Shown: piece by piece, positions 53,699 to 63,246 of the stretch
Layout of the letters: every line of letters begins with the position of its first letter
How positions within the stretch are numbered: position 1 is the stretch's first letter
Source: Rhizobium sp. L43
GTDB taxonomy: Bacteria > Pseudomonadota > Alphaproteobacteria > Rhizobiales > Rhizobiaceae
Length of the DNA stretch: 64,000 nucleotides
Assembly: GCF_002531725.1 (NCBI RefSeq)
Contig: NZ_NWSQ01000004.1
Span: forward strand, 186,001 to 250,000
Reading direction: 5' to 3'
Program-made: the position numbers and the translations under genes
Notes under the pieces: generated by a model
Seen by the model: only the letters and a program-made list of their open reading frames with translations
Told to the model about the DNA's origin: nothing
Database searches by the model: none

Positions 53699-55903
53699 AT
53701 GGATAGTGCAGTCGCAGAACATCAAGAACTCGCTCCAGAGATCAACGACAACACTCCCCCGCTGGAAGAGCTGCTCAAGAGCCCCGAGCGCTTCATCAAC
53801 CGGGAATTCTCCTGGCTGCAGTTCAATCGCCGTGTCCTTGAAGAAACGCTGAATACCGAGCATCCGCTGCTCGAGCGCGTCCGCTTCCTGTCAATCTCGG
53901 CCGCCAACCTCGATGAATTCTTCATGGTGCGTGTCGCCGGCCTCGAGGGTCAGGTGCGCCAGAACATCGCCATCCGCAGCCCCGACGGCAAGACGCCGGC
54001 CGAGCAGCTCGATTCGATCCTGCAGGAGATCGACCATCTGCAGATGGAGCAGCAGGCCTCGCTCGCCGTGCTGCAGCAGTATCTCGCCAAGGAAGACATC
54101 CTGATCGTGCGCCCCGGCGCCTTGAGCGATGCCGACCGCCAGTGGCTGGCCGCCGAGTTCGAGCAGGCGATCTTCCCGGTCCTGACGCCGCTGTCGATCG
54201 ATCCGGCCCATCCGTTCCCCTTCATTCCCAATCTCGGCTTCTCGATCGGCCTGCAGCTCGTCAGCAAGAACGGACGCGAGCCGATGACGGCGCTGCTGCG
54301 CCTGCCGGTGGCGCTCGACCGCTTCGTCCGCCTGCCGGATGATGGAAACACGATCCGCTACATCACCCTGGAAGATGTCGCCAACATCTTCATCCACAGG
54401 CTCTACCCGGGTTACGAGGTGCAGGGCTCCGGTACGTTCCGCGTCATCCGCGACAGCGATATCGAAGTCGAGGAAGAGGCCGAGGATCTCGTCCGCTTCT
54501 TCGAAACGGCGCTGAAGCGCCGCCGCCGCGGCAAGGTCATCCGCATCGAGACCGATTCGGAGATGCCGGCCTCGCTGCGTCAGTTCGTCGTTCAGGCGCT
54601 CAATATCCCCGACAATCGCGTCGCCGTTCTGCCGGGCCTTTTGGCGCTGAACACCCTGTCCGAGATCACCAAGGCGCCGCGCGACGATCTCCGGTTTCTT
54701 CCCTACAATGCGCGATTTCCCGAGCGCGTCCGCGAACATGCCGGCGACTGCTTCGCCGCCATCCGCGAAAAGGACATGGTCGTCCACCACCCCTACGAAT
54801 CCTTCGACGTGGTGGTCCAGTTTCTTCTCCAGGCTGCGCGCGATCCTGACGTCCTGGCGATAAAGCAGACGCTGTACCGCACCTCCAACGACAGCCCGAT
54901 CGTCCGCGCCCTGGTCGACGCCGCCGAAGCCGGCAAGTCGGTGACGGCGCTGGTCGAACTCAAGGCCCGCTTCGACGAAGAGGCGAACATCCGCTGGGCG
55001 CGCGATCTCGAGCGTGCCGGCGTGCAGGTCGTCTTCGGCTTCATCGAGCTCAAGACCCACGCCAAGATGTCGATGGTCGTCCGCCGCGAGGAAGGCAAGC
55101 TCAGAACCTATTGCCACTTGGGAACGGGCAACTACCACCCGATCACCGCGAAGATCTATACCGACCTGTCCTATTTCACCTGCAATCCGGTCATCGCCCA
55201 CGACATGGCGAATATCTTCAACTTCATCACCGGCTACGGCGAGCCGGAACAGGGCATGCAGCTCGCGATTTCGCCCTATACGATGCGCCCGCGCATCCTG
55301 CGCCACATCGAGGAAGAGATTCAGCATGCCCGGAACGGCGCGCCGGCGGCGATCTGGATGAAGATGAATTCGCTTGTCGATCCCGACATCATCGACGCGC
55401 TCTATCGCGCCAGCCATGCCGGCGTCGAGATCGATCTCGTCGTGCGCGGCATCTGCTGCCTGCGTCCGCAGGTGCCCGGCCTTTCGGAAAAGATCCGCGT
55501 CAAGTCAATCGTCGGCCGCTTCTTGGAACACAGCCGCATCTTCTGCTTCGGCAACGGCCACGGCCTGCCGTCCGACAAGGCGCTGGTTTACATCGGTTCG
55601 GCCGACATGATGCCGCGAAATCTCGATCGCCGTGTCGAAACGATGGTTCCGCTGACGAATCCGACCGTTCACGAGCAGGTCTTGTCACAGATTATGCTCG
55701 GCAACGTGATTGACAATCAACAAAGCTACGAGATATTGCCCGACGGTACGTCGCGACGCATGGAAGTGCGCAGGGGCGAGGAACCGTTCAATGCGCAGCA
55801 GTATTTCATGACCAATCCGAGCCTGTCAGGCCGTGGTGAGGCTCTGAAGTCCAGTGCGCCGAAGCTGATCGCCGGCCTGCTCGAAGGCCGCAACAACAAG
55901 TAA
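53699..55903 (+). CDS. ppk: Polyphosphate kinase PPK1
   Basis: A 734-residue enzyme that builds polyphosphate from ATP. N-terminal [18 protein letters not shown], the [13 protein letters not shown] middle domain, [14 protein letters not shown], the active His in [17 protein letters not shown] with HLGTGNYHP, and [17 protein letters not shown] near the C-terminus are all present. The length is normal. Twelve bases upstream of ppx, so synthesis and breakdown of polyphosphate are encoded together. Confidence 0.97.
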   Translation: MDSAVAEHQELAPEINDNTPPLEELLKSPERFINREFSWLQFNRRVLEETLNTEHPLLERVRFLSISAANLDEFFMVRVAGLEGQVRQNIAIRSPDGKTPAEQLDSILQEIDHLQMEQQASLAVLQQYLAKEDILIVRPGALSDADRQWLAAEFEQAIFPVLTPLSIDPAHPFPFIPNLGFSIGLQLVSKNGREPMTALLRLPVALDRFVRLPDDGNTIRYITLEDVANIFIHRLYPGYEVQGSGTFRVIRDSDIEVEEEAEDLVRFFETALKRRRRGKVIRIETDSEMPASLRQFVVQALNIPDNRVAVLPGLLALNTLSEITKAPRDDLRFLPYNARFPERVREHAGDCFAAIREKDMVVHHPYESFDVVVQFLLQAARDPDVLAIKQTLYRTSNDSPIVRALVDAAEAGKSVTALVELKARFDEEANIRWARDLERAGVQVVFGFIELKTHAKMSMVVRREEGKLRTYCHLGTGNYHPITAKIYTDLSYFTCNPVIAHDMANIFNFITGYGEPEQGMQLAISPYTMRPRILRHIEEEIQHARNGAPAAIWMKMNSLVDPDIIDALYRASHAGVEIDLVVRGICCLRPQVPGLSEKIRVKSIVGRFLEHSRIFCFGNGHGLPSDKALVYIGSADMMPRNLDRRVETMVPLTNPTVHEQVLSQIMLGNVIDNQQSYEILPDGTSRRMEVRRGEEPFNAQQYFMTNPSLSGRGEALKSSAPKLIAGLLEGRNNK

Positions 55904-55915
55904 AACTGGACCTAA

Positions 55916-57436
55916 ATGGTTGAATCTGAAGCCCAGGGGCGCCTTCCGGGGATCGCCCCGGTCTCCGTCGTCGACATTGGATCGAATTCCATTCGTCTGG
56001 TCGTCTACGAAGGCATGTCCCGTTCGCCAACCGTCCTCTTTAACGAAAAGGTTCTCTGCGGCCTCGGCCGGGGCATAGCCCTCACCGGCAAGATGGATGA
56101 AGACAGCGTCGGCCGGGCTTTGGCGTCGCTGCATCGTTTCAAGGCCCTGTCCGACCAGGCACGTGCCGCCACCATGTATGTATTGGCGACGGCCGCCGCG
56201 CGCGAGGCGAGCAACGGTCCCGATTTCATCCATCAGGCGGAAACCATCCTCGGCCGCAAGGTCCGCGTGCTCTCGGGCGAAGAGGAGGCGAAATTCGCCT
56301 CGCTCGGCATCATCAGCGGCTTCTACAATCCCGATGGTATTGCCGGCGACCTCGGCGGCGGCTCGCTGGAACTGATCGATATCAAGGGCAAGGAAGTCGG
56401 CAAGGGCATCACCCTGCCGCTCGGCGGCCTGCGCCTGTCGGAATATGCCGGTGGCTCGCTTTCCAAGGCGCGCACCTTTGCCCGCAAGCAGGTGAAGACG
56501 GCAAAACTGCTGTCGAAAGGCGAGGGCCGCACCTTCTACGCCGTCGGCGGCACATGGCGAAACATCGCCAAGCTGCACATGGAAATCACCCATTATCCGC
56601 TGCACATGATGCAGGGCTATGAGGTCTCGCTCGAAGCGATGATGCTGTTCCTCGAACAGGTGGTGACGGCCCGCGATTCCAGGGAACCGGCGCTGCAGGC
56701 CGTGTCCAAGCATCGCCGTTCGCTGTTGCCCTTCGGCGCCGTTGCCATGAAGGAAGTGCTGAGCGCCATGAAGCCGTCGGTGATTTCCTTCTCGGCGCAG
56801 GGCGTGCGCGAGGGATATCTTTATTCGCTGCTGTCGGAGTCCGAGCGCCGCCTCGATCCGCTGCTTGCCGCTGCCGGCGAACTGGCGATCCTGCGTGCCC
56901 GTTCGCCGGAGCATGCCCGCGAACTGGCGGAATGGACCGGCCGGATGATGCCGCTCTTTGGCGTCCAGGAAACCGAAGAGGAAAGCCGATATCGCCAGGC
57001 CGCCTGTCTGCTGGCCGACATCAGTTGGCGCGCCCATCCCGACTATCGCGGCCTGCAGGCGCTGAACGTCATCGCCCACTCCTCCTTCGTCGGCATCAGC
57101 CATCCCGGCCGCGCCTTCATCGCGCTCACCAACTACTACCGTTTCGAGGGCCTGCACGACGACGGCGCCACCGGCCCGCTGGCGCAGATCGCCACGCCCC
57201 AGCTCATCGAGCGCGCTAAACTGCTCGGCGGCATGCTGCGGGTCGTCTACCTCTTCTCGGCCTCGATGCCCGGCATCGTCAAGAACCTGACCTTCCGCAA
57301 ATCCTCGAGCCCGGACCTCGACCTCGAATTCGTCGTCCCCCCCGAATACCGCGATTTCGCCGGTGAACGCCTGGACGGCCGCCTGCAGCAGCTGTCGAGG
57401 CTGACGAACAAGCGGCTGGCGTTTCGGTTCGAGTAG
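55916..57436 (+). CDS. ppx: Exopolyphosphatase Ppx/GppA
   Basis: A 506-residue member of the ASKHA superfamily. The phosphate-binding motifs are VVDIGSNSIRLVVYE near residue 20, RVLSGEEEAKFASLG and GDLGGGSLELIDI. The C-terminal HD-like helical region follows (VIAHSSFVGISHPGRAFIAL). It degrades polyphosphate and/or pppGpp. It is cotranscribed with ppk. Confidence 0.94.
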   Translation: MVESEAQGRLPGIAPVSVVDIGSNSIRLVVYEGMSRSPTVLFNEKVLCGLGRGIALTGKMDEDSVGRALASLHRFKALSDQARAATMYVLATAAAREASNGPDFIHQAETILGRKVRVLSGEEEAKFASLGIISGFYNPDGIAGDLGGGSLELIDIKGKEVGKGITLPLGGLRLSEYAGGSLSKARTFARKQVKTAKLLSKGEGRTFYAVGGTWRNIAKLHMEITHYPLHMMQGYEVSLEAMMLFLEQVVTARDSREPALQAVSKHRRSLLPFGAVAMKEVLSAMKPSVISFSAQGVREGYLYSLLSESERRLDPLLAAAGELAILRARSPEHARELAEWTGRMMPLFGVQETEEESRYRQAACLLADISWRAHPDYRGLQALNVIAHSSFVGISHPGRAFIALTNYYRFEGLHDDGATGPLAQIATPQLIERAKLLGGMLRVVYLFSASMPGIVKNLTFRKSSSPDLDLEFVVPPEYRDFAGERLDGRLQQLSRLTNKRLAFRFE

Positions 57437-57487
57437 GGCAGGTATCTTTACGGCGGACGTTTGTGCGCCCCCATCGATCCCCGGCCT

Positions 57488-57623
57488 CCCTCATTCCTGT
57501 GCTCGTCACAGGAATCCAGCCACCGCGCGTCCGCGCGGTGAATAACGCACTTGGTTTTAAAGAGCCTCCCGCGCCCAAGGACTTGGGCGCACTGGATTCC
57601 TGTGACGAGCACAGGAATGAGGG
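57488..57623. repeat. 136-bp element with perfect 32-bp terminal inverted repeats
   Basis: Arms at 57488-57519 and 57592-57623 are exact reverse complements over 32 bp, containing CTCATTCCTGTGCTCGTCAC. Inside are two further perfect hairpins, CACCGCGCG/CGCGCGGTG (57521-57540) and GCGCCCAAG/CTTGGGCGC (57571-57590). There is no ORF. The architecture is like a MITE or nested palindromic unit. It lies between convergent ppx and the phytase-like gene. Confidence 0.9.
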
Positions 57624-57645
57624 AAAAACTTAGATGTTCGCAACC

Positions 57646-57678
57646 AAATAAAACAGGGCGGCACCTGCGCGCCGCCCT
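57646..57678 (-). terminator. Terminator of the phytase-like gene
   Basis: An 8-bp stem (AGGGCGGC / GCCGCCCT) with an 8-nt loop, followed on the minus strand by GTTTTATTT, 26 bp past the stop. Confidence 0.75.
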
Positions 57679-57703
57679 CCGTACTCGGGACAAGAACCCC
57701 GAA

Positions 57704-59062
57704 TTACTTCGCGTTCAAAAACTCACCAACCTCAAGCAGGCTGAACTCGTTATTGTCGGCTTTGTCGACGGCGCGGCCGGCTGAGAAGGGCAGGTTGTTG
57801 TCGTTGCCGATGATGATGTGGGTGGCGTCGACGCGGTCGACGTTTTCGATCGTCACGAACGGCATGTCGTAGACGCCATCCTTGCTGCCAGCCTTCTTCT
57901 TGTTGTCGGGGTCCTGGATGTTCAGCAGGTCGATATAGCCGATCTTGCGGACGGCCTTGCCGACATTGGCGTCGTTGAACTCGATCTTGTAGACGCGCTT
58001 CAGCTCGGCCGGAGCCTCGAAGCAATCCGGCTTCGGCTGCTTCGGGTCGGCGCAGGCCTTGTCCTTGGTGCCGGCGCCGCTGTCGCGTTCGATGACGAGA
58101 GCGGTGGTGTCGTCGAGCATGTTGAAGTCGCCGATCGAAACGCCCTTGTCTTCGAACGGATAGAGCCAGCTGCGGCCGGTCCACTTCTTGGCGGCGACGT
58201 CGAATTCGATGACGCGGACGGCGGTGTGGCCATCGACCGTCTCCATTGTGCCGTCGTCCTTATAAAGGGCGCCTTCGAGCAGGCCGTAGAGTTTGGAGCC
58301 GTCCTTCGACATGGCGAGGCCTTCGAAGCCGCCGGAGCGCTTCAGGTTGAAGACCGGCATCTTCGCGGCCGGGTTGCCCGGAAGCTGGATCAGCGGATTG
58401 TCGGGCGAAAGCACCGGCTTGCCGTCGAGCGTCGTCGGGATGACGTCCGTCAGGCGGCCTTGCGTGTCGACTTTCAGGATGTAGGGGCCGAATTCGTCGC
58501 CGAGCCAGAAGCCGTCGGCAACCGGCTGGATCGATTCGATGTCGAAATCGGCGCCGGTGAGGTAGCGCGTATCCGTGCCTTCGAGGACGATCGGGAACGG
58601 AGCCATCTTGTTCGGATCGGAAAGGAACAGGTTCTTGACGATCTCGGCCTTGTTGCCGGCCCAGTCGAATTTCATCTGGTGCAGGAAAAGCATGGCGTCC
58701 GAAGAGTTGGCCTTCGAGCCGAAACCGTTGTCCGTTAACGTCCAGAAAGTGCCGTCGGCCATCGTCTTGATGCCCGAGAAGCCCTGGACCGGCTGGCCGT
58801 CGAAGGGGAGCTTCAGGTCGGTGATGCGGGCGCCGTCCTTGCCGGGAACGGTGCCGAGCGCTTCGGTGCGCTTGCGGTCGGCCGTCGTGAACTTGCCGGA
58901 ATGCTTGAGAAATTCGGGAGCATCGGCCGGTGCCGGAACCATGGTGTTGGCAGGCAGAATCGCCTGGCCGGCGAGCTTGGCCGCAAACTGCTGCTGGTCA
59001 GCCGAAGCAGAAGTCGCGGCCAGGATGAAAAGTGATACGGAAGCAAAAAGGACGTTCTTCAT
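57704..59062 (-). CDS. Secreted esterase-like/phytase-like family protein
   Basis: A 452-residue protein with a signal peptide (KNVLFASVSLFILAATSASA) and a beta-propeller of the Phytase-like family (PF13449 type): GFSGIKTMADGTFWTLTDNG, DIESIQPVADGFWLGDEFGP, GFEGLAMSKDGSKLYGLLEG and HIIIGNDNNLPFS. Four Cys may form disulphides. The family is annotated as having esterase-like activity of phytase; true phytase activity is unproven. It lies next to ppk-ppx, hinting at phosphate metabolism, but convergently. Confidence 0.87.
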   Translation of the reverse strand: MKNVLFASVSLFILAATSASADQQQFAAKLAGQAILPANTMVPAPADAPEFLKHSGKFTTADRKRTEALGTVPGKDGARITDLKLPFDGQPVQGFSGIKTMADGTFWTLTDNGFGSKANSSDAMLFLHQMKFDWAGNKAEIVKNLFLSDPNKMAPFPIVLEGTDTRYLTGADFDIESIQPVADGFWLGDEFGPYILKVDTQGRLTDVIPTTLDGKPVLSPDNPLIQLPGNPAAKMPVFNLKRSGGFEGLAMSKDGSKLYGLLEGALYKDDGTMETVDGHTAVRVIEFDVAAKKWTGRSWLYPFEDKGVSIGDFNMLDDTTALVIERDSGAGTKDKACADPKQPKPDCFEAPAELKRVYKIEFNDANVGKAVRKIGYIDLLNIQDPDNKKKAGSKDGVYDMPFVTIENVDRVDATHIIIGNDNNLPFSAGRAVDKADNNEFSLLEVGEFLNAK

Positions 59063-59168
59063 AATATCCCCATGGAACGGATGCGAATGGCTTCCGCTTA
59101 GCAGGGCTTTGATGTCAGCGAATTGACGGTTGGGTGAAGCTTTGGTGACGCGGGCTAAAAGCGTTTGC

Positions 59169-60230
59169 TCAGCCGTGCAGAATGACGGCCGGCGTGTTCA
59201 GGACGGTGACGGCGCGTGAGGAAAGCGCCATGACGCCAAGCGCCTGGCCGCGTCCCTTGACGGCATGGGTGCCGAGATCCTCGCAGGAGATGTCCTCGGG
59301 AAATTCCATTCGCCGGGCAAGGTCGGAGGAGATCAGCAGCGGCCGGTTCAGGCTGCGGCAGAGCGTCTCCAACCGGGCGGTGGTGTTCACAGTGTCGCCG
59401 AAATAGCTGATCTTGTGATGGTCGACGCCGATTTCGGCGGTGATGATCTCGCCGCCGTGAAGCGCGGCCCGCAGCTTCGGCACCTGGCCGTAATTTTTCC
59501 GCCAGCCGGCGGCATTGGCGTCGATATCGGCGAGAATGTCGAAGATGCAGCGCACGCAGCGCGCATTCTTGACGCCGCGGGCCAGCGGCCAGGTGATGAT
59601 CGCGGCATCGCCGACATAGTCGTTGATCATGCCCTTGTTGCGCCTGACGGGTTCGGCGAAGGTCGCAAACAGCGAGCTCAGCAGCTGCTGCGCCCGGAGG
59701 TCGCCGTGCTTTTCGGCAAAGGCCGTCGAATCGACCAGATCGATGAACAGGAAGACACGCTCTTCCCTGACCGGATTGCGGTAGCGGCTGACGAGCATGC
59801 TGAGGAAAACGTCGCGGCCGAGCAGTTCTCGCACGCGCAGGACGAAGATCATCGCCGAGCAGACGGCCAGCGCATAGAGGAAGACCTCGAACGGCATGAT
59901 GACGAGATCAAGGAGCGATGGCGGCTTCAGCATGCCGACCGACCAGAGCAGCAGGCCCGCACAGGCAAAGCCGATGCTCATCAGGATCTCGTAGATCACC
60001 AGCTCGGTAACGATGAAGGCGAAGGTCGGCAGCCTCTGGATACGTCTGTAAAGCCCGCGAAACAGCGCCTTGCGCTCGAAGGCGATGATCGGCATGCCGA
60101 TGAAAAGCGCGAAGATCGCCCCGATAACCGGCGTCTGATTGGAGTAGAACGACAGATCATAGACGACGCCGCTGGCAGCCAGGACGATCGTGATCAGAAT
60201 CCAGTTCTGCGTCGGAGATATTTCCCGCAT
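59169..60230 (-). CDS. Membrane-bound class III adenylate/guanylate cyclase
   Basis: A 353-residue protein from MREISPTQNW, chosen for AGAGG upstream; a GTG at 60311 overlapping the rnd stop (GTGA) would add 27 basic residues and is possible. About four to five N-terminal membrane spans (residues 10-150) precede a catalytic domain with the metal-binding Asp residues in FLFIDLVDSTAF and NDYVGDAAIITW and the transition-state Asn/Arg in SYFGDTVNTTARLE. It should make cAMP, in response to an unknown membrane signal. rhizobial genomes carry many such cyclases. Confidence 0.88.
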   Translation of the reverse strand: MREISPTQNWILITIVLAASGVVYDLSFYSNQTPVIGAIFALFIGMPIIAFERKALFRGLYRRIQRLPTFAFIVTELVIYEILMSIGFACAGLLLWSVGMLKPPSLLDLVIMPFEVFLYALAVCSAMIFVLRVRELLGRDVFLSMLVSRYRNPVREERVFLFIDLVDSTAFAEKHGDLRAQQLLSSLFATFAEPVRRNKGMINDYVGDAAIITWPLARGVKNARCVRCIFDILADIDANAAGWRKNYGQVPKLRAALHGGEIITAEIGVDHHKISYFGDTVNTTARLETLCRSLNRPLLISSDLARRMEFPEDISCEDLGTHAVKGRGQALGVMALSSRAVTVLNTPAVILHG

Positions 60231-60307
60231 GCCGCCTCTTCGCCGTGATGTTCGCTCCAGCCATTGTTTCAGCCGGGAAAAAAGCGTCAAGCGAATTTGC
60301 TTCTGCC

Positions 60308-61453
60308 TCACAGACTGACGGTTTCGACCTTCCGGCCGACGAAACGCAGGCCAATCTGGCCCTGGATCAACTGCAGCGCCGGCTCGCCGAAAAGATCGCG
60401 CCGCCAGCCGTTAAGGGCCGCGACTTCGGCCTTCTCGCCCTCGGCGGCGATCCTGTCGAGATCCTCGCTGTTGGCGATCACCTTCGGCGCCACGCCGTGT
60501 TTTTCCGAAATCAGCTTCAGCAGCACCTTCAGCAGTTCGACGGCGGCAGCGGCCCCTTCGGGCGCCTGCGCCTGGCGCGGCACGTGTGGCATATCGGCCT
60601 TCGGAAGAGCGAGCGCCGCGTTGACGGCCTCGATGACGGATCCGCCTGACGTCGAGCGCTCCCAGCCTTTCGGAATGGTGCGCAACCGCCCGAGCGCCTC
60701 GGTATCTTTGGGCTGCTGCTGGGCGATCTCATAGATCGCATCATCCTTCAGCACCCGCGACCGCGGCACGTTGCGGGCGCGCGCCTCGCGTTCACGCCAG
60801 GCGGCGACAAATTTCAGGATCGCCAGCTCCTGTGGCTTGCGCAGCCGCATCTTCAGCCGCTGCCAGGCATCGTCGGGATGCATGTCGTAGGTTTCGCGCG
60901 CCTCGAGAATGTCCATCTCCTCGGAGAGCCAGGAGGTGCGGCCTTCGCGATCGAGCTCCGCCTTCAGCGACAGGTAGACGTCGCGCAGGTGGGTGACGTC
61001 GGCCAGCGCATATTCCAGCTGCTTGTCGGAAAGCGGCCGGCGGCTCCAGTCGGTGAAACGCGACGACTTGTCAATATGGACGTTCTTGATGCGGCTGACC
61101 AGCTGATCATAGGAGACGCTGTCGCCGAAGCCGCACACCATGGCGGCGACCTGCGTGTCGAAGATCGGATGCGGAATGAGATTGCCACGATTGAAGATGA
61201 TTTCGATGTCCTGGCGCGCCGCATGAAAGACCTTCAGCACCTTCGGATCGGCCATCAGCTCGAAGAAGGGGGCGAGATCAATACCTTTGGCCAGCGGATC
61301 GACGAGAACTTCGGTTGTCGGGCTTGCCATCTGGATCAGGCAAAGCTCCGGCCAGAAGGTCGTCTCGCGCAGGAATTCGGTGTCGATGGTGATGAAGTCG
61401 GACTTGGCCAGCTCTTTGCAGGCGGCCGCCAAATCGGCGGTGGTTTCGATCAT
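60308..61453 (-). CDS. rnd: Ribonuclease D
   Basis: A 381-residue 3'-5' exoribonuclease. The DEDD residues appear in FITIDTEFLRE, FHAARQDIEIIF and YALADVTHLRDVY; a HRDC domain (REREARARNVPRSRVLKDD) follows. It trims tRNA precursors and other small RNAs. Its stop overlaps the alternative GTG start of the cyclase gene. Confidence 0.95.
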   Translation of the reverse strand: MIETTADLAAACKELAKSDFITIDTEFLRETTFWPELCLIQMASPTTEVLVDPLAKGIDLAPFFELMADPKVLKVFHAARQDIEIIFNRGNLIPHPIFDTQVAAMVCGFGDSVSYDQLVSRIKNVHIDKSSRFTDWSRRPLSDKQLEYALADVTHLRDVYLSLKAELDREGRTSWLSEEMDILEARETYDMHPDDAWQRLKMRLRKPQELAILKFVAAWREREARARNVPRSRVLKDDAIYEIAQQQPKDTEALGRLRTIPKGWERSTSGGSVIEAVNAALALPKADMPHVPRQAQAPEGAAAAVELLKVLLKLISEKHGVAPKVIANSEDLDRIAAEGEKAEVAALNGWRRDLFGEPALQLIQGQIGLRFVGRKVETVSL

Positions 61454-61606
61454 ATCATTTCATTCGCAAGGAAAAGGTCGGTTGAACCTTCCTTCTCCTT
61501 TCGCTTCGATATGTCAATACAACAGCATACGCTTCGAGCATTGCTGGCTAAGAATCACGTCCAAACTGCGGCAAGGCGAACACCGGCGCGCAAAGTGTAG
61601 CCTCGA

Positions 61607-62998
61607 TCAGCTCACCCTGAGATAGCTGGTCATCCCCGTCTTCTGGTGTTCGATGATATGGCAATGCAACAGCCAGTCGCCGGGATTGTCGGCGACGAAG
61701 GCGAGCTGCACCTTCTCATCAGGCTGGATCAGATAGGTATCGGAGGTGAGCGGCATCACCTCCCTGGTCGAGGAGGAGATCACCGTGAAGCTCATCCCGT
61801 GCAGATGGATCGGGTGCGCATGCGGCGTGGTATTTTCGAGATTGAAAACGTAGCTCTTGCCGAGCTTAAGTTCCGCCAACGGCGCCGTCGGATCGGGCGT
61901 ATCGCCCGGCCACGGCACCTTGTTGATCGCCCAGAAACTGTAGCCGAGCGTGCCGCAGATGCTTTCGACGGCGGCATTCTCCGCGGTAGCGCTCAGCACC
62001 AGCGGGATCTGTTCGGCGACGGAAAGATCGGCCTTCGCCACCGGATTTTCGACAAGCGGCCCGAGATCGCCGATCTCGCGCTTCAACGATGATCCGACCG
62101 CGCGCAGGCTGGCGATCACCTTCGGCGTCGTGCCGCGGATATCCTCGAGCGTCGCGACGGCGCCCTCGCTGTCCGGCATGCGCACGGCAAGGTCGAGCCG
62201 CTGACCCGGCCCGATCTGCAGCAGGTCGAGGGGAAAACGCTTGGGCACCGGATTGCCGTCGATCGCAATCACGCTCGCATCGGCCCCTTCCATCTTCAGC
62301 GAGAAGATCCGCGTCACGTCGGTGACCGCGATGCGTAGCCGCACCAGCCCGCCGGCCGGCGCGTCATATCGCGGCTCCTGATGCCAGTTGGCCGTGCGCA
62401 CCGTGCCGTAAGTGCCGGTCTTGGCGGCGTCGCGCGGCCGGAAGGCGGCGATGAATTGCCCGTCGGCGCCGAGCCGCCAGTCGCGCAGGTTCAGCACCAC
62501 TTCTGCATCGAATTCCGGATCGGCCGGATCTTCGACGACGATGACGCCGGTCATGCCGTGGCCCATCTGCGTCAGCGTGTTGCAATGCGGATGATACCAG
62601 AAGGTGCCGGCATCGGGCGGCGTGAAGGCATAGTCGAAGCTGTCGCCGGTATAGATATAGGGCTGCGTCATGAAGGGCACGCCGTCCATGCGGTTGTCGA
62701 TGCGAAGCCCGTGCCAGTGGATCGTCGTCGGCTCGTCGAGCCCGTTTTTCAGCCGTGCAGCGTAAGGGCGCCCCTTGGTCATCCTCAGAACCGGCGGCAT
62801 GCCGTCATGGCCCCAGCTCATGATATCCCGGGTCGGCCCCGCCTCGCTCAGCATCGCCTCGGTCTTCACCGCCGTCAGCAGCTGCGGCTCGGGTGCCGCC
62901 TCGGCAAGACCGAATTTGCCGGCAATGCCCATGCCGACACCATAGGCGCCCGCGACGGCGGATGCCTTGAGAAGGTTGCGGCGAGTAAGGAGAGGCAT
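61607..62998 (-). CDS. Tat-exported multicopper oxidase
   Basis: A 463-residue periplasmic three-domain cupredoxin protein. The N-terminus [14 protein letters not shown] is a twin-arginine signal. The four copper-ligand motifs are IHWHG, WYHPHC, HPIHLHG and LHCHIIEHQ, so the type 1 and trinuclear sites look complete. The Met-rich CueO insert is absent. It may oxidise Cu(I), Mn(II) or phenolics; no copper-resistance neighbours help decide. Confidence 0.92.
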   Translation of the reverse strand: MPLLTRRNLLKASAVAGAYGVGMGIAGKFGLAEAAPEPQLLTAVKTEAMLSEAGPTRDIMSWGHDGMPPVLRMTKGRPYAARLKNGLDEPTTIHWHGLRIDNRMDGVPFMTQPYIYTGDSFDYAFTPPDAGTFWYHPHCNTLTQMGHGMTGVIVVEDPADPEFDAEVVLNLRDWRLGADGQFIAAFRPRDAAKTGTYGTVRTANWHQEPRYDAPAGGLVRLRIAVTDVTRIFSLKMEGADASVIAIDGNPVPKRFPLDLLQIGPGQRLDLAVRMPDSEGAVATLEDIRGTTPKVIASLRAVGSSLKREIGDLGPLVENPVAKADLSVAEQIPLVLSATAENAAVESICGTLGYSFWAINKVPWPGDTPDPTAPLAELKLGKSYVFNLENTTPHAHPIHLHGMSFTVISSSTREVMPLTSDTYLIQPDEKVQLAFVADNPGDWLLHCHIIEHQKTGMTSYLRVS

Positions 62999-63135
62999 GC
63001 GGGCGCTCCATGGGTGAGAATGCCGATCCTTTTAAAGTTGAGAGGCATCTTCATCAATACGGCAAACGCGGCCAAACTGCCGCAGCTTGGCGGTCGCAGC
63101 CTCGCCATAAACGCGTGCCAAACGCGCACCAAGCC

Positions 63136-63165
63136 TTGACAAATCGGAGCGTCCATGCGCTTTTC
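63136..63165 (+). promoter_or_regulatory. Possible promoter for aspS
   Basis: TTGACA, preceded by C as in the rhizobial -35 consensus, lies about 110 bp before aspS. The region 17-18 nt downstream (GCTTTT) is a poor -10, so only the -35 half is convincing. The rest of the 248-bp gap shows nothing else. Confidence 0.3.
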
Positions 63166-63246
63166 CGCCCGATTTTCTTGTCGGTGCGGGAGAGCCATCG
63201 GAGCCCCTTGCTGCCGTCTTTAAGCCAGATACCGGGAATTGAGATG

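Noticed and set aside
53891..55417. 508-residue open frame antisense to ppk
   Set aside because: Lies entirely inside ppk, which has full PPK1 motifs; composition is typical of a shadow frame.
57488..57623. Insertion sequence
   Set aside because: Terminal inverted repeats are present, but there is no transposase and no room for one; kept only as a repeat element.
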